A DNA stretch of 17,028 bases from an uncultured Eubacteriales bacterium (lineage in GTDB: Bacteria; Bacillota; Clostridia; Christensenellales; QAND01): positions 1 to 17,028 of the forward strand of contig UREB01000012.1 in the NCBI GenBank assembly GCA_900546685.1. The letters run 5' to 3'. Shown here in pieces: positions 1 through 5,823 of this stretch. A program made the translations under genes and the position numbers. Position 1 is the first letter of the stretch. Every line of letters starts with the position of its first letter. The notes under the pieces were generated by a model. That model was not told the DNA's origin, ran no database searches, and saw only the letters and a list, made by a program, of their open reading frames with translations.

Positions 1-695
1 ACCAGCTCGTCTGCGTGGTTGGTAAATATCTCTTCCGGTGTACTGTCCAGTACAATCCTGCCTGCATCCATGACGATCATGCGCTGTGCTTTCAGCGCCT
101 CGTCCATGGAATGGGTGATATGGATCAATGTGATGCCGCTTTCGTGAAGCTCATCCAACGTTTGCATCACGGACTCACGGCCGCTCGGGTCCAGCATGGA
201 GGTCGGTTCGTCCAAAATGATAAGCTGCGGCTGCATAGCCAATACACCGGCGATGCCCACCCTTTGCTTTTGTCCGCCAGACAACGTATGCGGCGCGCGT
301 TTGGCAAATGACGTCATTCCTGTCTGCGCCAGCGCTTGATCCACACGCTTTCGGATCTCTTCGGTTGGCACGCCTAAGTTTTCCGGCCCAAACGCCACAT
401 CCTCCTCTACCACCGAGGCCACAATCTGATTGTCCGGGTTTTGAAAAATCATCCCCGCGCGTTTGCGAATCTCCAGCGTTTTACTTTCGTCTTTTGTATC
501 CATGCCAAATACGCGCATCACGCCCTCTGTGGGCTGCAACAGCGCGTTGATATGTCGGGCCAGTGTGGATTTCCCGCATCCGTTGCGCCCTGCAATCGCC
601 ACGTATTCGCCTTGCTCTATATCAAAGGTCAAATCGCGTAGTGCAGGCTGCTCTCCATATCGAAATTGCAGGTGTTCGCACTCTACTGCCTTCAT
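1..695 (-). CDS. ecfA1: ECF transporter ATP-binding protein EcfA1 (partial, C-terminus cut by window edge)
   Basis: This is an ABC-type ATPase, read on the minus strand from ATG at 695 without a stop to the window edge (231 complete codons). Visible motifs are Walker A GRNGCGKST (residues 36-44), the Q-loop in FQNPDNQ (84-90), signature LSGGQKQR (138-145), Walker B LIILDEP (158-164), the D-loop SMLD and the switch His 195. The stretch FQNPDNQIVASVVEEDVAFG is typical of CbiO/EcfA1 subunits, which energise ECF vitamin and metal transporters together with EcfA2 and EcfT at the membrane. The position just after rplQ also fits, since Clostridia commonly carry ecfA1-ecfA2-ecfT here; the partners would lie outside the window. 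A GGAAGGGG sequence 8 nt upstream supports the start at 695. An in-frame ATG at 713 has no Shine-Dalgarno and abuts the terminator stem. The substrate cannot be inferred. Confidence 0.9.
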   Translation of the reverse strand, partial: MKAVECEHLQFRYGEQPALRDLTFDIEQGEYVAIAGRNGCGKSTLARHINALLQPTEGVMRVFGMDTKDESKTLEIRKRAGMIFQNPDNQIVASVVEEDVAFGPENLGVPTEEIRKRVDQALAQTGMTSFAKRAPHTLSGGQKQRVGIAGVLAMQPQLIILDEPTSMLDPSGRESVMQTLDELHESGITLIHITHSMDEALKAQRMIVMDAGRIVLDSTPEEIFTNHADEL

Positions 696-713
696 GGCTT
701 TTTCCCCTTCCAT

Positions 714-744
714 ACAAACAAAGGGAGCCAGTTGGGCTCCCTTT
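714..744 (-). terminator. Hairpin with T-rich tail after rplQ
   Basis: On the minus strand AAAGGGAGCC and GGCTCCCTTT form a perfect 10-bp stem (720-729 with 735-744) around a 5-nt loop, beginning 11 nt after the rplQ stop. The following tail reads TTTGTTTGTATG, T-rich but interrupted by G. It looks like the intrinsic terminator of the alpha operon. Because the tail is imperfect and ecfA1 starts only 25 nt beyond the stem, partial read-through into ecfA1 is plausible. Confidence 0.75.
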
Positions 745-755
745 CGCTTGTCTGT

Positions 756-1238
756 TTACACCAATTCTACGATGGCCATGTTAGACGCATCGCCGCGGCG
801 TGGGCCGGTCTTGATGATACGGGTATATCCGCCGCCCTGGCCCAGATCCTGTGCACGCTTCTCGTACTTCGGAGCGATTTCACGGAAAAGCTTTTCTACA
901 ACCGGATTTTTCACGTCACTGGTACGTGCCTTATAATCCGATTTGGATTCTTTTTCGCCTTTTGCTTCCGGTACATTGTACAGGTACGCCAACATCTGAC
1001 GTCTCGCCGCCAGCTTGCTAGGAGCGTCGTTGGTGTATTGTTCGCCGTTTTTGGTTACGATTTCCGTATTGTTATACTCTTTGATTGCAAGAGTAATCAA
1101 CTTTTCAGCAATGCTGCGCACTTCCTTGGCGCGGGCTTCGGTGGTCTCGATCTTACCGTTCCAGAGCAGCGCCGTCGTTAGGTTGCGCAAAATGGCTTTC
1201 CTTTGGTCGCTTCTGCGGCCAAGCTTACGGTATGCCAT
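756..1238 (-). CDS. rplQ: 50S ribosomal protein L17
   Basis: L17 is a large-subunit protein near the exit side of the peptide tunnel. The N-terminus (MAYRKLGRRSDQRKAILRNL) and the C-terminus (GGYTRIIKTGPRRGDASNMA, then IVELV) match the family closely. At 160 residues it is well above the roughly 120 of Bacillus L17. The extra length lies in two internal insertions, at about residues 53-74 (IKEYNNTEIVTKNGEQYTN region) and 88-105 (charged EAKGEKESKSDYK region), with a few more residues near 130. Enlarged L17 proteins occur in many Clostridia. It is the last gene of the alpha cluster, 18 nt after rpoA, and is followed by a hairpin terminator. Confidence 0.97.
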   Translation of the reverse strand: MAYRKLGRRSDQRKAILRNLTTALLWNGKIETTEARAKEVRSIAEKLITLAIKEYNNTEIVTKNGEQYTNDAPSKLAARRQMLAYLYNVPEAKGEKESKSDYKARTSDVKNPVVEKLFREIAPKYEKRAQDLGQGGGYTRIIKTGPRRGDASNMAIVELV

Positions 1239-1256
1239 AGTGTACGTTCCTCCTCT

Positions 1257-2198
1257 TTAATCATCGCTTGCGCGGAGGGAAAGCCCGAGTTCTTCCAGCT
1301 TTTGCTGGACTTCTTCCAGCGACTTACGCCCCAAATTGCGCACTTTCATCATTTCTTCCTCAGTCATCTTGACCAGTTCCTCTACCGAACTAATGCCCGC
1401 CCGTTTTAGGCAGTTATAACTGCGCACGGAAAGATCCAGATCATCGATGGATTTTTCATAAACACCGTCTCTGCGCTCATCTTCCTTCTGCACCATGATC
1501 TCGACATCTCCTACATGGTCCGTCAGGTTGATAAACAGCATCAGATGTTCGCTCATGATTTTGGCTGCCAAGGAAGCGGCCTCTTCCGGCGAGATCGTGC
1601 CGTCCGTCCAAACTTCCAGCGTCAGTTTATCATAGTCCGTGACTTGGCCTACACGCGTGTTTTCCACAGTGAAATTCACTTTGGTTACAGGCGTGAAGAT
1701 CGAATCAATGGCAATGACCCCAATGGGCTGGCCCTGCTTTTTATTTTTGTCAGCATATACATAGCCGCGGCCATGTTCAATGTTGACCTCCATATTCAGC
1801 ACAGCGTCATCGCCCAGCGTTGCAATATGCAGATCAGGATTCAAAATCTCTACCTCTGCATCCGAAGCAAAGTCTCCCGCTGTTACTTCACAGGGACCCT
1901 TTTTCTCGATCCGGAGGGTTTTCGGGCCCTCTGAATGCAAGAGAACCGAGATACGCTTCAAGCTCAACACAATATCCGTCACATCTTCTTTAACGCCCGG
2001 AATCGTGCTGAATTCGTGCAACACACCGTCAATACGCACATTGGTAGCCGCCACGCCCGGAAGCGAAGAGAGCAGGATACGACGCAGGGAATTGCCCAGC
2101 GTCGTTCCAAAACCGCGTTCCAGCGGTTCCACGACAAATTTGCCATACGTAGGTTCTAAGATCACGCTTTCAAGGTTCGGCTTTTCGATTTCGATCAT
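1257..2198 (-). CDS. rpoA: DNA-directed RNA polymerase subunit alpha
   Basis: This is the alpha subunit, whose dimer nucleates RNA polymerase assembly and whose C-terminal domain contacts UP elements and regulators. The 313-residue length equals that of typical Bacillota alpha. The N-terminal domain shows ERGFGTTLGNSLRRILLSS (27-45), the dimerisation core. The C-terminal domain runs from about residue 253 (DLDLSVRSYNCLKRAGI) to the end, with the helix-hairpin-helix stretch RNLGRKSLEEVQQKLEELG. A linker of charged residues (KEDERRDGVYEKSIDDLD) joins them. It follows rpsD after a 45-nt gap, and AGGAGG lies a few bases upstream of the ATG. It is complete and shows no anomaly. Confidence 0.98.
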   Translation of the reverse strand: MIEIEKPNLESVILEPTYGKFVVEPLERGFGTTLGNSLRRILLSSLPGVAATNVRIDGVLHEFSTIPGVKEDVTDIVLSLKRISVLLHSEGPKTLRIEKKGPCEVTAGDFASDAEVEILNPDLHIATLGDDAVLNMEVNIEHGRGYVYADKNKKQGQPIGVIAIDSIFTPVTKVNFTVENTRVGQVTDYDKLTLEVWTDGTISPEEAASLAAKIMSEHLMLFINLTDHVGDVEIMVQKEDERRDGVYEKSIDDLDLSVRSYNCLKRAGISSVEELVKMTEEEMMKVRNLGRKSLEEVQQKLEELGLSLRASDD

Positions 2199-2243
2199 AC
2201 GTGTTGCTCCTCCTTTGCTTTTTCCCCCTATGGGTCAAGGGTG

Positions 2244-2867
2244 TTATCTGGAGTAGAGCTCAACAATCTGGTGCTCTTCAATGGTCAGGTCGATATCGTC
2301 ACGCTGCGGCATAGCGATGACCTTGCCCACCAGATTTTCGTGATCCAAGGACAACCATTTTGGAACCATGCGGTTTCCTTCTTCACGAAGCTGTTTCAGG
2401 TTCTCCATGCTTTGGGACCCGGAACGGATTGTAATTTCGTCATTTAGCTTTACGCGGAAAGACGGAATGTTTACCTTCTTCCCGTTTACACGAATATGTC
2501 CATGGGTGACCAGCTGGCGCGCATGCGCACGGCTGTCGCCCATGCCCAAACGGTACACTACGTTATCCAAGCGGCGTTCCAGCAGCATCAACAGGTTTTC
2601 ACCCGTTACGCCCCTCATGCGGCTAGCTTGCTGGAAGTATCCGCGGAATTGTCCTTCCAATACACCATAGGCACGGCGCGCTTTTTGCTTCTCGCGCAGC
2701 TGAATGCCATACTGGCTTTGTTTTTTGCGGCTAACGCCATGCTGTCCCGGGGGCGTGGGGCGTTTTACAATCGCACATTTCGCTCCAAAACAACGATCCC
2801 CCTTAAGGAAGAGCTTTGCGCCTTCCCGGCGGCATTGCCGGCAAACAGAATCTGTATATCTTGCCAT
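2244..2867 (-). CDS. rpsD: 30S ribosomal protein S4, zinc-binding form
   Basis: S4 is a primary 16S rRNA binder that starts assembly of the 5' domain of the 30S subunit. The 207 residues include an S4-type RNA-binding module around NLLMLLERRLDNVVYRLG and HGHIRVNGKKVNIPS. Four cysteines near the N-terminus (C9, C12, C26, C31; spacing C-X2-C-X13-C-X4-C) form the zinc knuckle of the Zn-containing S4 type. Its place between rpsK and rpoA matches the alpha operon of many Clostridia and of Proteobacteria, but not Bacillus subtilis, where rpsD is elsewhere. S4 is known in E. coli to repress its operon at the rpsM leader, so the gap before rpsM here deserves attention. Confidence 0.98.
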   Translation of the reverse strand: MARYTDSVCRQCRREGAKLFLKGDRCFGAKCAIVKRPTPPGQHGVSRKKQSQYGIQLREKQKARRAYGVLEGQFRGYFQQASRMRGVTGENLLMLLERRLDNVVYRLGMGDSRAHARQLVTHGHIRVNGKKVNIPSFRVKLNDEITIRSGSQSMENLKQLREEGNRMVPKWLSLDHENLVGKVIAMPQRDDIDLTIEEHQIVELYSR

Positions 2868-2888
2868 CTTTGCTTTCTCCTCCTTATC

Positions 2889-3293
2889 TTAGACGCGGCG
2901 GCGTTTCGGTGGACGGCATCCATTGTGCGGAATGGGTGTCGTATCCTTGATCAGGGTAACCTCCAGGCCAACTGCCTGAAGCGAACGAATCGCAGCCTCG
3001 CGGCTGGAACCCGGTCCCTTTACATACACTTCCACGGTACGCAGGCCATGCTCTTTTGCAGCCTTGGCGGCCGTTTCCGCTGCGGTCTGCGCGGCAAACG
3101 GCGTGCTCTTGCGGCTTCCACGGAATCCTAAGCCGCCGGAGCTAGCCCAGGAAATTGCATTGCCGCCCATGTCCGTGATGGTAACGATGGTATTGTTGAA
3201 GGAGGAGTGGATATGGACCTGTCCTCGCTCCACGTTCTTGCGCTCACGACGTTTGCGGGTCGTGGTGCGTTTTTTCTGCTTCGGTGCTGCCAT
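2889..3293 (-). CDS. rpsK: 30S ribosomal protein S11
   Basis: S11 is a platform protein of the small subunit, next to the mRNA exit and the 3' end of 16S rRNA. The 134-residue protein shows family hallmarks: VHIHSSFNNTIVTITD (27-42), GGLGFRGSRKSTPFAAQ, GPGSSREAAIRSLQ and the C-terminal DTTPIPHNGCRPPKRRRV. The N-terminus is very basic, with a KKRTTTRKRRERKN run. The length is slightly above the 129-131 residues usual in Bacillota, owing to this tail. The gene starts 13 nt after rpsM, and its ATG is preceded by a strong GGAGG. Confidence 0.98.
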   Translation of the reverse strand: MAAPKQKKRTTTRKRRERKNVERGQVHIHSSFNNTIVTITDMGGNAISWASSGGLGFRGSRKSTPFAAQTAAETAAKAAKEHGLRTVEVYVKGPGSSREAAIRSLQAVGLEVTLIKDTTPIPHNGCRPPKRRRV

Positions 3294-3306
3294 GATACTC
3301 CCTCCT

Positions 3307-3675
3307 TTACTTCTTTCTGCCGCTTACGGTCTTTTTCGGACCTTTGCGGGTACGTGCATTCTGCTTTGTGCTCTGTCCGCGTACGGGTAGGCCGCGGCGA
3401 TGGCGAATGCCTCTATAGCAGCCGATCTCGATCAAACGCTTGATGTTCAACTGAACTTCACGGCGCAGATCGCCTTCGACCTGAATGTTTTTGTCGATAT
3501 AATCACGCAAAAGAGCCTCTTGTTCTTCGGTTAGGTCGCGAACTCTGATGTCCGGATCCACACCGGTCGCTTCGAGGATCTTTTGAGCTGTCTTACGGCC
3601 GATGCCGTAGATGTATGTCAGCCCTATTTCGACTCGCTTTTCTTTCGGCAAGTCGATGCCTGCAATACGTGCCAT
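3307..3675 (-). CDS. rpsM: 30S ribosomal protein S13
   Basis: S13 sits in the 30S head and contacts the P-site tRNA and the large subunit. The 122 residues begin MARIAGIDLPKEKRVEIGLT, contain TYIYGIGRKTAQKILEATGVD (20-40) and RRGLPVRGQSTKQNARTRKG, and end in the basic tail GPKKTVSGRKK; all are canonical. The Shine-Dalgarno GGAGG at 3689-3693 is 13 nt from the ATG, unusually far. A weak GTGT/ACAC hairpin (3678-3689) in the spacer could bring them closer. It is the first alpha-cluster gene and is separated from rpmJ by 86 nt, the largest gap inside the ribosomal cluster. Confidence 0.98.
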   Translation of the reverse strand: MARIAGIDLPKEKRVEIGLTYIYGIGRKTAQKILEATGVDPDIRVRDLTEEQEALLRDYIDKNIQVEGDLRREVQLNIKRLIEIGCYRGIRHRRGLPVRGQSTKQNARTRKGPKKTVSGRKK

Positions 3676-3761
3676 ATGTGTATGAACACCTCCCAGAAAA
3701 ATTCATGTATACAAACGCGCGGTGGGGAATAAACCCGCTTCAGCCGCCCGCGCGAGGGATT
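3676..3761 (-). promoter_or_regulatory. rpmJ-rpsM intergenic leader with inverted repeats
   Basis: This 86-nt gap is much larger than the usual 3-30 nt spacing in the cluster. On the minus strand CGCGCGG and CCGCGCG (3748-3754 with 3716-3722) form a perfect 7-bp GC stem around a 25-nt loop. Nearer the gene, ATGAA and TTCAT flank the Shine-Dalgarno GGAGG, and GTGT/ACAC (3678-3689) lies between it and the ATG. A regulatory role is inferred from position: in E. coli the rpsM leader is the S4 repressor target, and rpsD is in this operon too. A TATACA hexamer at about 3708-3713 has no convincing -35, so an internal promoter is not supported. Confidence 0.45.
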
Positions 3762-3875
3762 TTAGCCTTGCTTTTGCTTGTGTTTCGGGTTTGTGCAGAT
3801 GACCATCACCTTGCCGTGCCGGCGGATGATCTTACACTTTTCGCACATCGGTTTGACCGAAGGACGTACTTTCAT
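3762..3875 (-). CDS. rpmJ: 50S ribosomal protein L36, zinc-binding form
   Basis: This 37-codon gene was found by direct reading of the minus strand between infA and rpsM. The product reads MKVRPSVKPMCEKCKIIRRH followed by GKVMVICTNPKHKQKQG. The ligands C11, C14, C27 and H32 (C-X2-C-X12-C-X4-H) are the zinc ribbon of the C+ type L36, a small 50S protein that binds 23S rRNA. GGAGG lies 7 nt upstream of the ATG, and the gene follows infA by 19 nt, the standard infA-rpmJ-rpsM order. The length is exactly that of the family. No ribbonless paralogue is visible in the window. Confidence 0.97.
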   Translation of the reverse strand: MKVRPSVKPMCEKCKIIRRHGKVMVICTNPKHKQKQG

Positions 3876-3894
3876 GGTGATTCCTCCTTACAAC

Positions 3895-4119
3895 TTAGCG
3901 GCCCTTGCCGCGCCAGGTGATTCTACCGCGGGAAAGGTCGTAGGGCGATAGTTCAATGGTAACCTTATCTCCCGGCAAAATGCGGATGTAATGCATCCTC
4001 AGTTTTCCGGAAATATGCGCCAATACCTTATGGCCGTTCGGAAGCTCTACTTCAAACGTGGCGTTGGGAAACGCGTCCGTTACACGGCCTTCTACTTCAA
4101 TTACATCACTCTTGGACAA
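3895..4119 (-). CDS. infA: Translation initiation factor IF-1 (TTG start)
   Basis: IF-1 occupies the 30S A site during initiation and assists IF-2 and IF-3. The 74-residue product reads MSKSDVIEVEGRVTDAFPNA and continues through VLAHISGKLRMHYIRILPGD and IELSPYDLSRGRITWRGKGR, an S1/OB fold matching the family end to end. The start codon is TTG (4117-4119), with GGAGG 6 nt upstream. Alignment with Bacillus IF-1 (MAKDDVIEVEG) supports this start, and no in-frame ATG fits. The preceding KOW gene ends at 4106, so the two reading frames overlap by 14 nt. This suggests that infA translation is coupled to or modulated by its neighbour. Confidence 0.97.
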   Translation of the reverse strand: MSKSDVIEVEGRVTDAFPNATFEVELPNGHKVLAHISGKLRMHYIRILPGDKVTIELSPYDLSRGRITWRGKGR

Positions 4120-4423
4120 GTTGGCCCTCCTTTTGCATCTCCGCGGCCTTGTTGGAAAAGCCCGCCTCTTTCAGAGCCTTTTGGATCTCGGCATCAAACA
4201 CATGAACGCCGCCTTGCAGCTTTTCCGCAAGCCCTTCCAAAATGGTTCCTGTTAAATCAATATGTTTGATCTTTTTTCGCTTTGGCGCTTGCTGTTTTCG
4301 GTAAACGCCATCCACAAGGTTTACATATTGGCAACCATCGTATGAGTATACCATAAAATACTTGCCTTTGTCTCGCCCTTGTTTGCTTTTTACAACACTT
4401 CCCAGAGAAATTTTTTCTTCCAT
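4106..4423 (-). CDS. KOW-domain RNA-binding protein (L14e-like), function unknown
   Basis: This 105-residue protein has an N-terminal KOW-type segment (about residues 6-45: SLGSVVKSKQGRDKGKYFMV), similar in layout to L14e/L24-type ribosome-associated folds. A basic patch follows (RKQQAPKRKKIKH, about 62-74), then a C-terminal helix-rich tail containing EIQKALKEAGFSNKAAEMQK. Small genes of this type sit between map and infA in many Clostridia, and their exact function is not established to my knowledge. An RNA- or ribosome-binding role is inferred from the KOW segment, the positive charge and the location. Its ATG overlaps the map stop by 1 nt (TGATG), and its 3' end runs 14 nt into infA, so its translation is tightly linked to both. 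The start is preceded by GGAGGAATCCTG. Confidence 0.85.
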   Translation of the reverse strand: MEEKISLGSVVKSKQGRDKGKYFMVYSYDGCQYVNLVDGVYRKQQAPKRKKIKHIDLTGTILEGLAEKLQGGVHVFDAEIQKALKEAGFSNKAAEMQKEGQLVQE

Positions 4424-5181
4424 CAGGATTCCTCCGGCAAAGCGGTCAAAATAACTGGTCCATCTTTGGTAATCGCTACCGTGTTCTCATAATGTGCGGA
4501 TAGCTTCCCGTCTGCCGTTACGCAGGTCCAGTCGTCATCCAATTCATAAACACGGTGCGTTCCTTCGTTGACCATCGGTTCAATGGCTAAAACCATGCCT
4601 TCTTTGAGCACTTCTCCTGTATTAGGCTTTCCGTAGTTGCGCACCTCCGGGTCCTCATGGAGCTGTTTGCCTATGCCATGTCCTGTCAATACACGCACAA
4701 CGGAATACCCGTTTTCCTCGGCCAATGCTTGCACAGCATGCCCGATATCCCCCAAGCGTTTGCCCGGGTAGCAAAACTTCAGCGCCTCAAAAAAGCTTTG
4801 TTCTGTAACTTCCACCAACCGCCGCGCCTCTGCAGAGCAATCGCCTGCAAAAAAGGTTCGTGCCATATCCGATTGATAGCCGTGCAATTCCACGCCCAGG
4901 TCTACCGAAACGATATCCCCTTCCTGAATCACACGATCGCCCGGAATGCCATGCACGATCTCATCATTGATAGAAATACAGATATGTCCGGGAAATCCAC
5001 CATAGTGATAGAAGGAAGCCTTGCCGCCACGGGAGCGGACATAGTGCCAAAAGATATCATCTACCTCTTGTGTAGTCATCCCTGGCCGAATGGACTTTCC
5101 CACCAGCTCCATCGCCTGCGCGGCAACAGCGCCTGCCTGACGCATTAGGTGAATCTCACGTTCCGATTTCAGCTTGATCAT
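4423..5181 (-). CDS. map: Type I methionine aminopeptidase
   Basis: This enzyme removes the N-terminal methionine from nascent proteins after deformylation, acting near the ribosome exit tunnel. The 252-residue length is typical of bacterial type Ia. The five metal ligands are all visible: D94 (SVDLGVE), D105 (GYQSDMARTF), H168 (TGHGIGK), E201 (LAIEPMV) and E232 (AHYENTVAI). The substrate-binding histidines H77 (DEIVHGIPGD) and H175 (LHEDP) are also present. There is no N-terminal zinc-finger extension. The ATG overlaps the adk stop by 4 nt (ATGA), so translation is coupled; the adk-map pairing is usual in Bacillota. It ends 1 nt into the KOW gene. Confidence 0.97.
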   Translation of the reverse strand: MIKLKSEREIHLMRQAGAVAAQAMELVGKSIRPGMTTQEVDDIFWHYVRSRGGKASFYHYGGFPGHICISINDEIVHGIPGDRVIQEGDIVSVDLGVELHGYQSDMARTFFAGDCSAEARRLVEVTEQSFFEALKFCYPGKRLGDIGHAVQALAEENGYSVVRVLTGHGIGKQLHEDPEVRNYGKPNTGEVLKEGMVLAIEPMVNEGTHRVYELDDDWTCVTADGKLSAHYENTVAITKDGPVILTALPEES

Positions 5182-5810
5182 TTGCCAAATTCCTTATCCA
5201 GGATCGCACAGATGTCTGCAAATACATCATCGATGCTGCGCGTACCATCCACAGATTTCAAAACACCCTTTGCCTGATAGAAATCAATCAAGGGGCTGGT
5301 CTGTTCATGGTACACACGTAAACGATTTGCCACCGTTTCCGGAGCATCGTCGGTACGCTGGATCAGCTCTCCGCCGCAGGTATCGCAGGTAGCTTCTTTG
5401 TGGTTGTCCACATGATAAGTTGCACCGCATGCCTTGCACACGCGCCGGCCGCTCAAACGCTTGATGATATTTTCATCCGGCACATCGATGTTGATGGCTA
5501 TTTCAATATCCACCTTTTCTGCCAGCGCTTCCGCTTGGGGCAGCGTGCGCGGAAATCCATCAAATAAAAATCCATTCTTGCAGTCTGGTTGTGTTAACCT
5601 AGATGCTACGATGCCAATAACGACTTCATCCGGCACCAGTTGGCCTGCATCCATATATTTCTTCGCTTCCAGCCCCAGCTTCGTCTGCTGTTTGATTTCG
5701 CTTCTCAGGATGTCCCCGGTAGAGATATGCGGCAAACCATATTTTTCACAGACACCCACGGCCTGTGTGCCTTTCCCTGCACCGGGAGGGCCAAGAAATA
5801 CTAAGTTCAT
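5178..5810 (-). CDS. adk: Adenylate kinase, zinc-LID type
   Basis: Adenylate kinase interconverts ATP + AMP and 2 ADP in the cytoplasm. The 210 residues contain the P-loop GPPGAGKGTQ (7-16), the AMP-site STGDILR (30-36), FDGFPRT (83-89) and the LID domain. The LID carries four cysteines, C125, C128, C142 and C145 (C-X2-C-X13-C-X2-C), the structural zinc site seen in Gram-positive Adk. The inter-pair spacing is about three residues shorter than in Bacillus, and total length is correspondingly a little under the usual 214-217. It lies 13 nt after secY and overlaps map by 4 nt. Confidence 0.98.
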   Translation of the reverse strand: MNLVFLGPPGAGKGTQAVGVCEKYGLPHISTGDILRSEIKQQTKLGLEAKKYMDAGQLVPDEVVIGIVASRLTQPDCKNGFLFDGFPRTLPQAEALAEKVDIEIAINIDVPDENIIKRLSGRRVCKACGATYHVDNHKEATCDTCGGELIQRTDDAPETVANRLRVYHEQTSPLIDFYQAKGVLKSVDGTRSIDDVFADICAILDKEFGK

Positions 5811-5823
5811 CTTGCTGCCTCCC

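Noticed and set aside
696..713. ATG at 713 as start of ecfA1
   Set aside because: In frame, but with no ribosome binding site and next to the terminator stem; ATG 695 has GGAAGGGG at 8 nt.
2199..2243. TTGACC in the rpsD-rpoA gap as a -35 element
   Set aside because: No -10-like hexamer at suitable distance; the following sequence is the rpoA ribosome binding site.
3700..3745. Possible internal promoter before rpsM (TTTATT and TATACA, 16-nt spacing)
   Set aside because: Both hexamers match consensus poorly and there is no extended -10; not enough to call a promoter.
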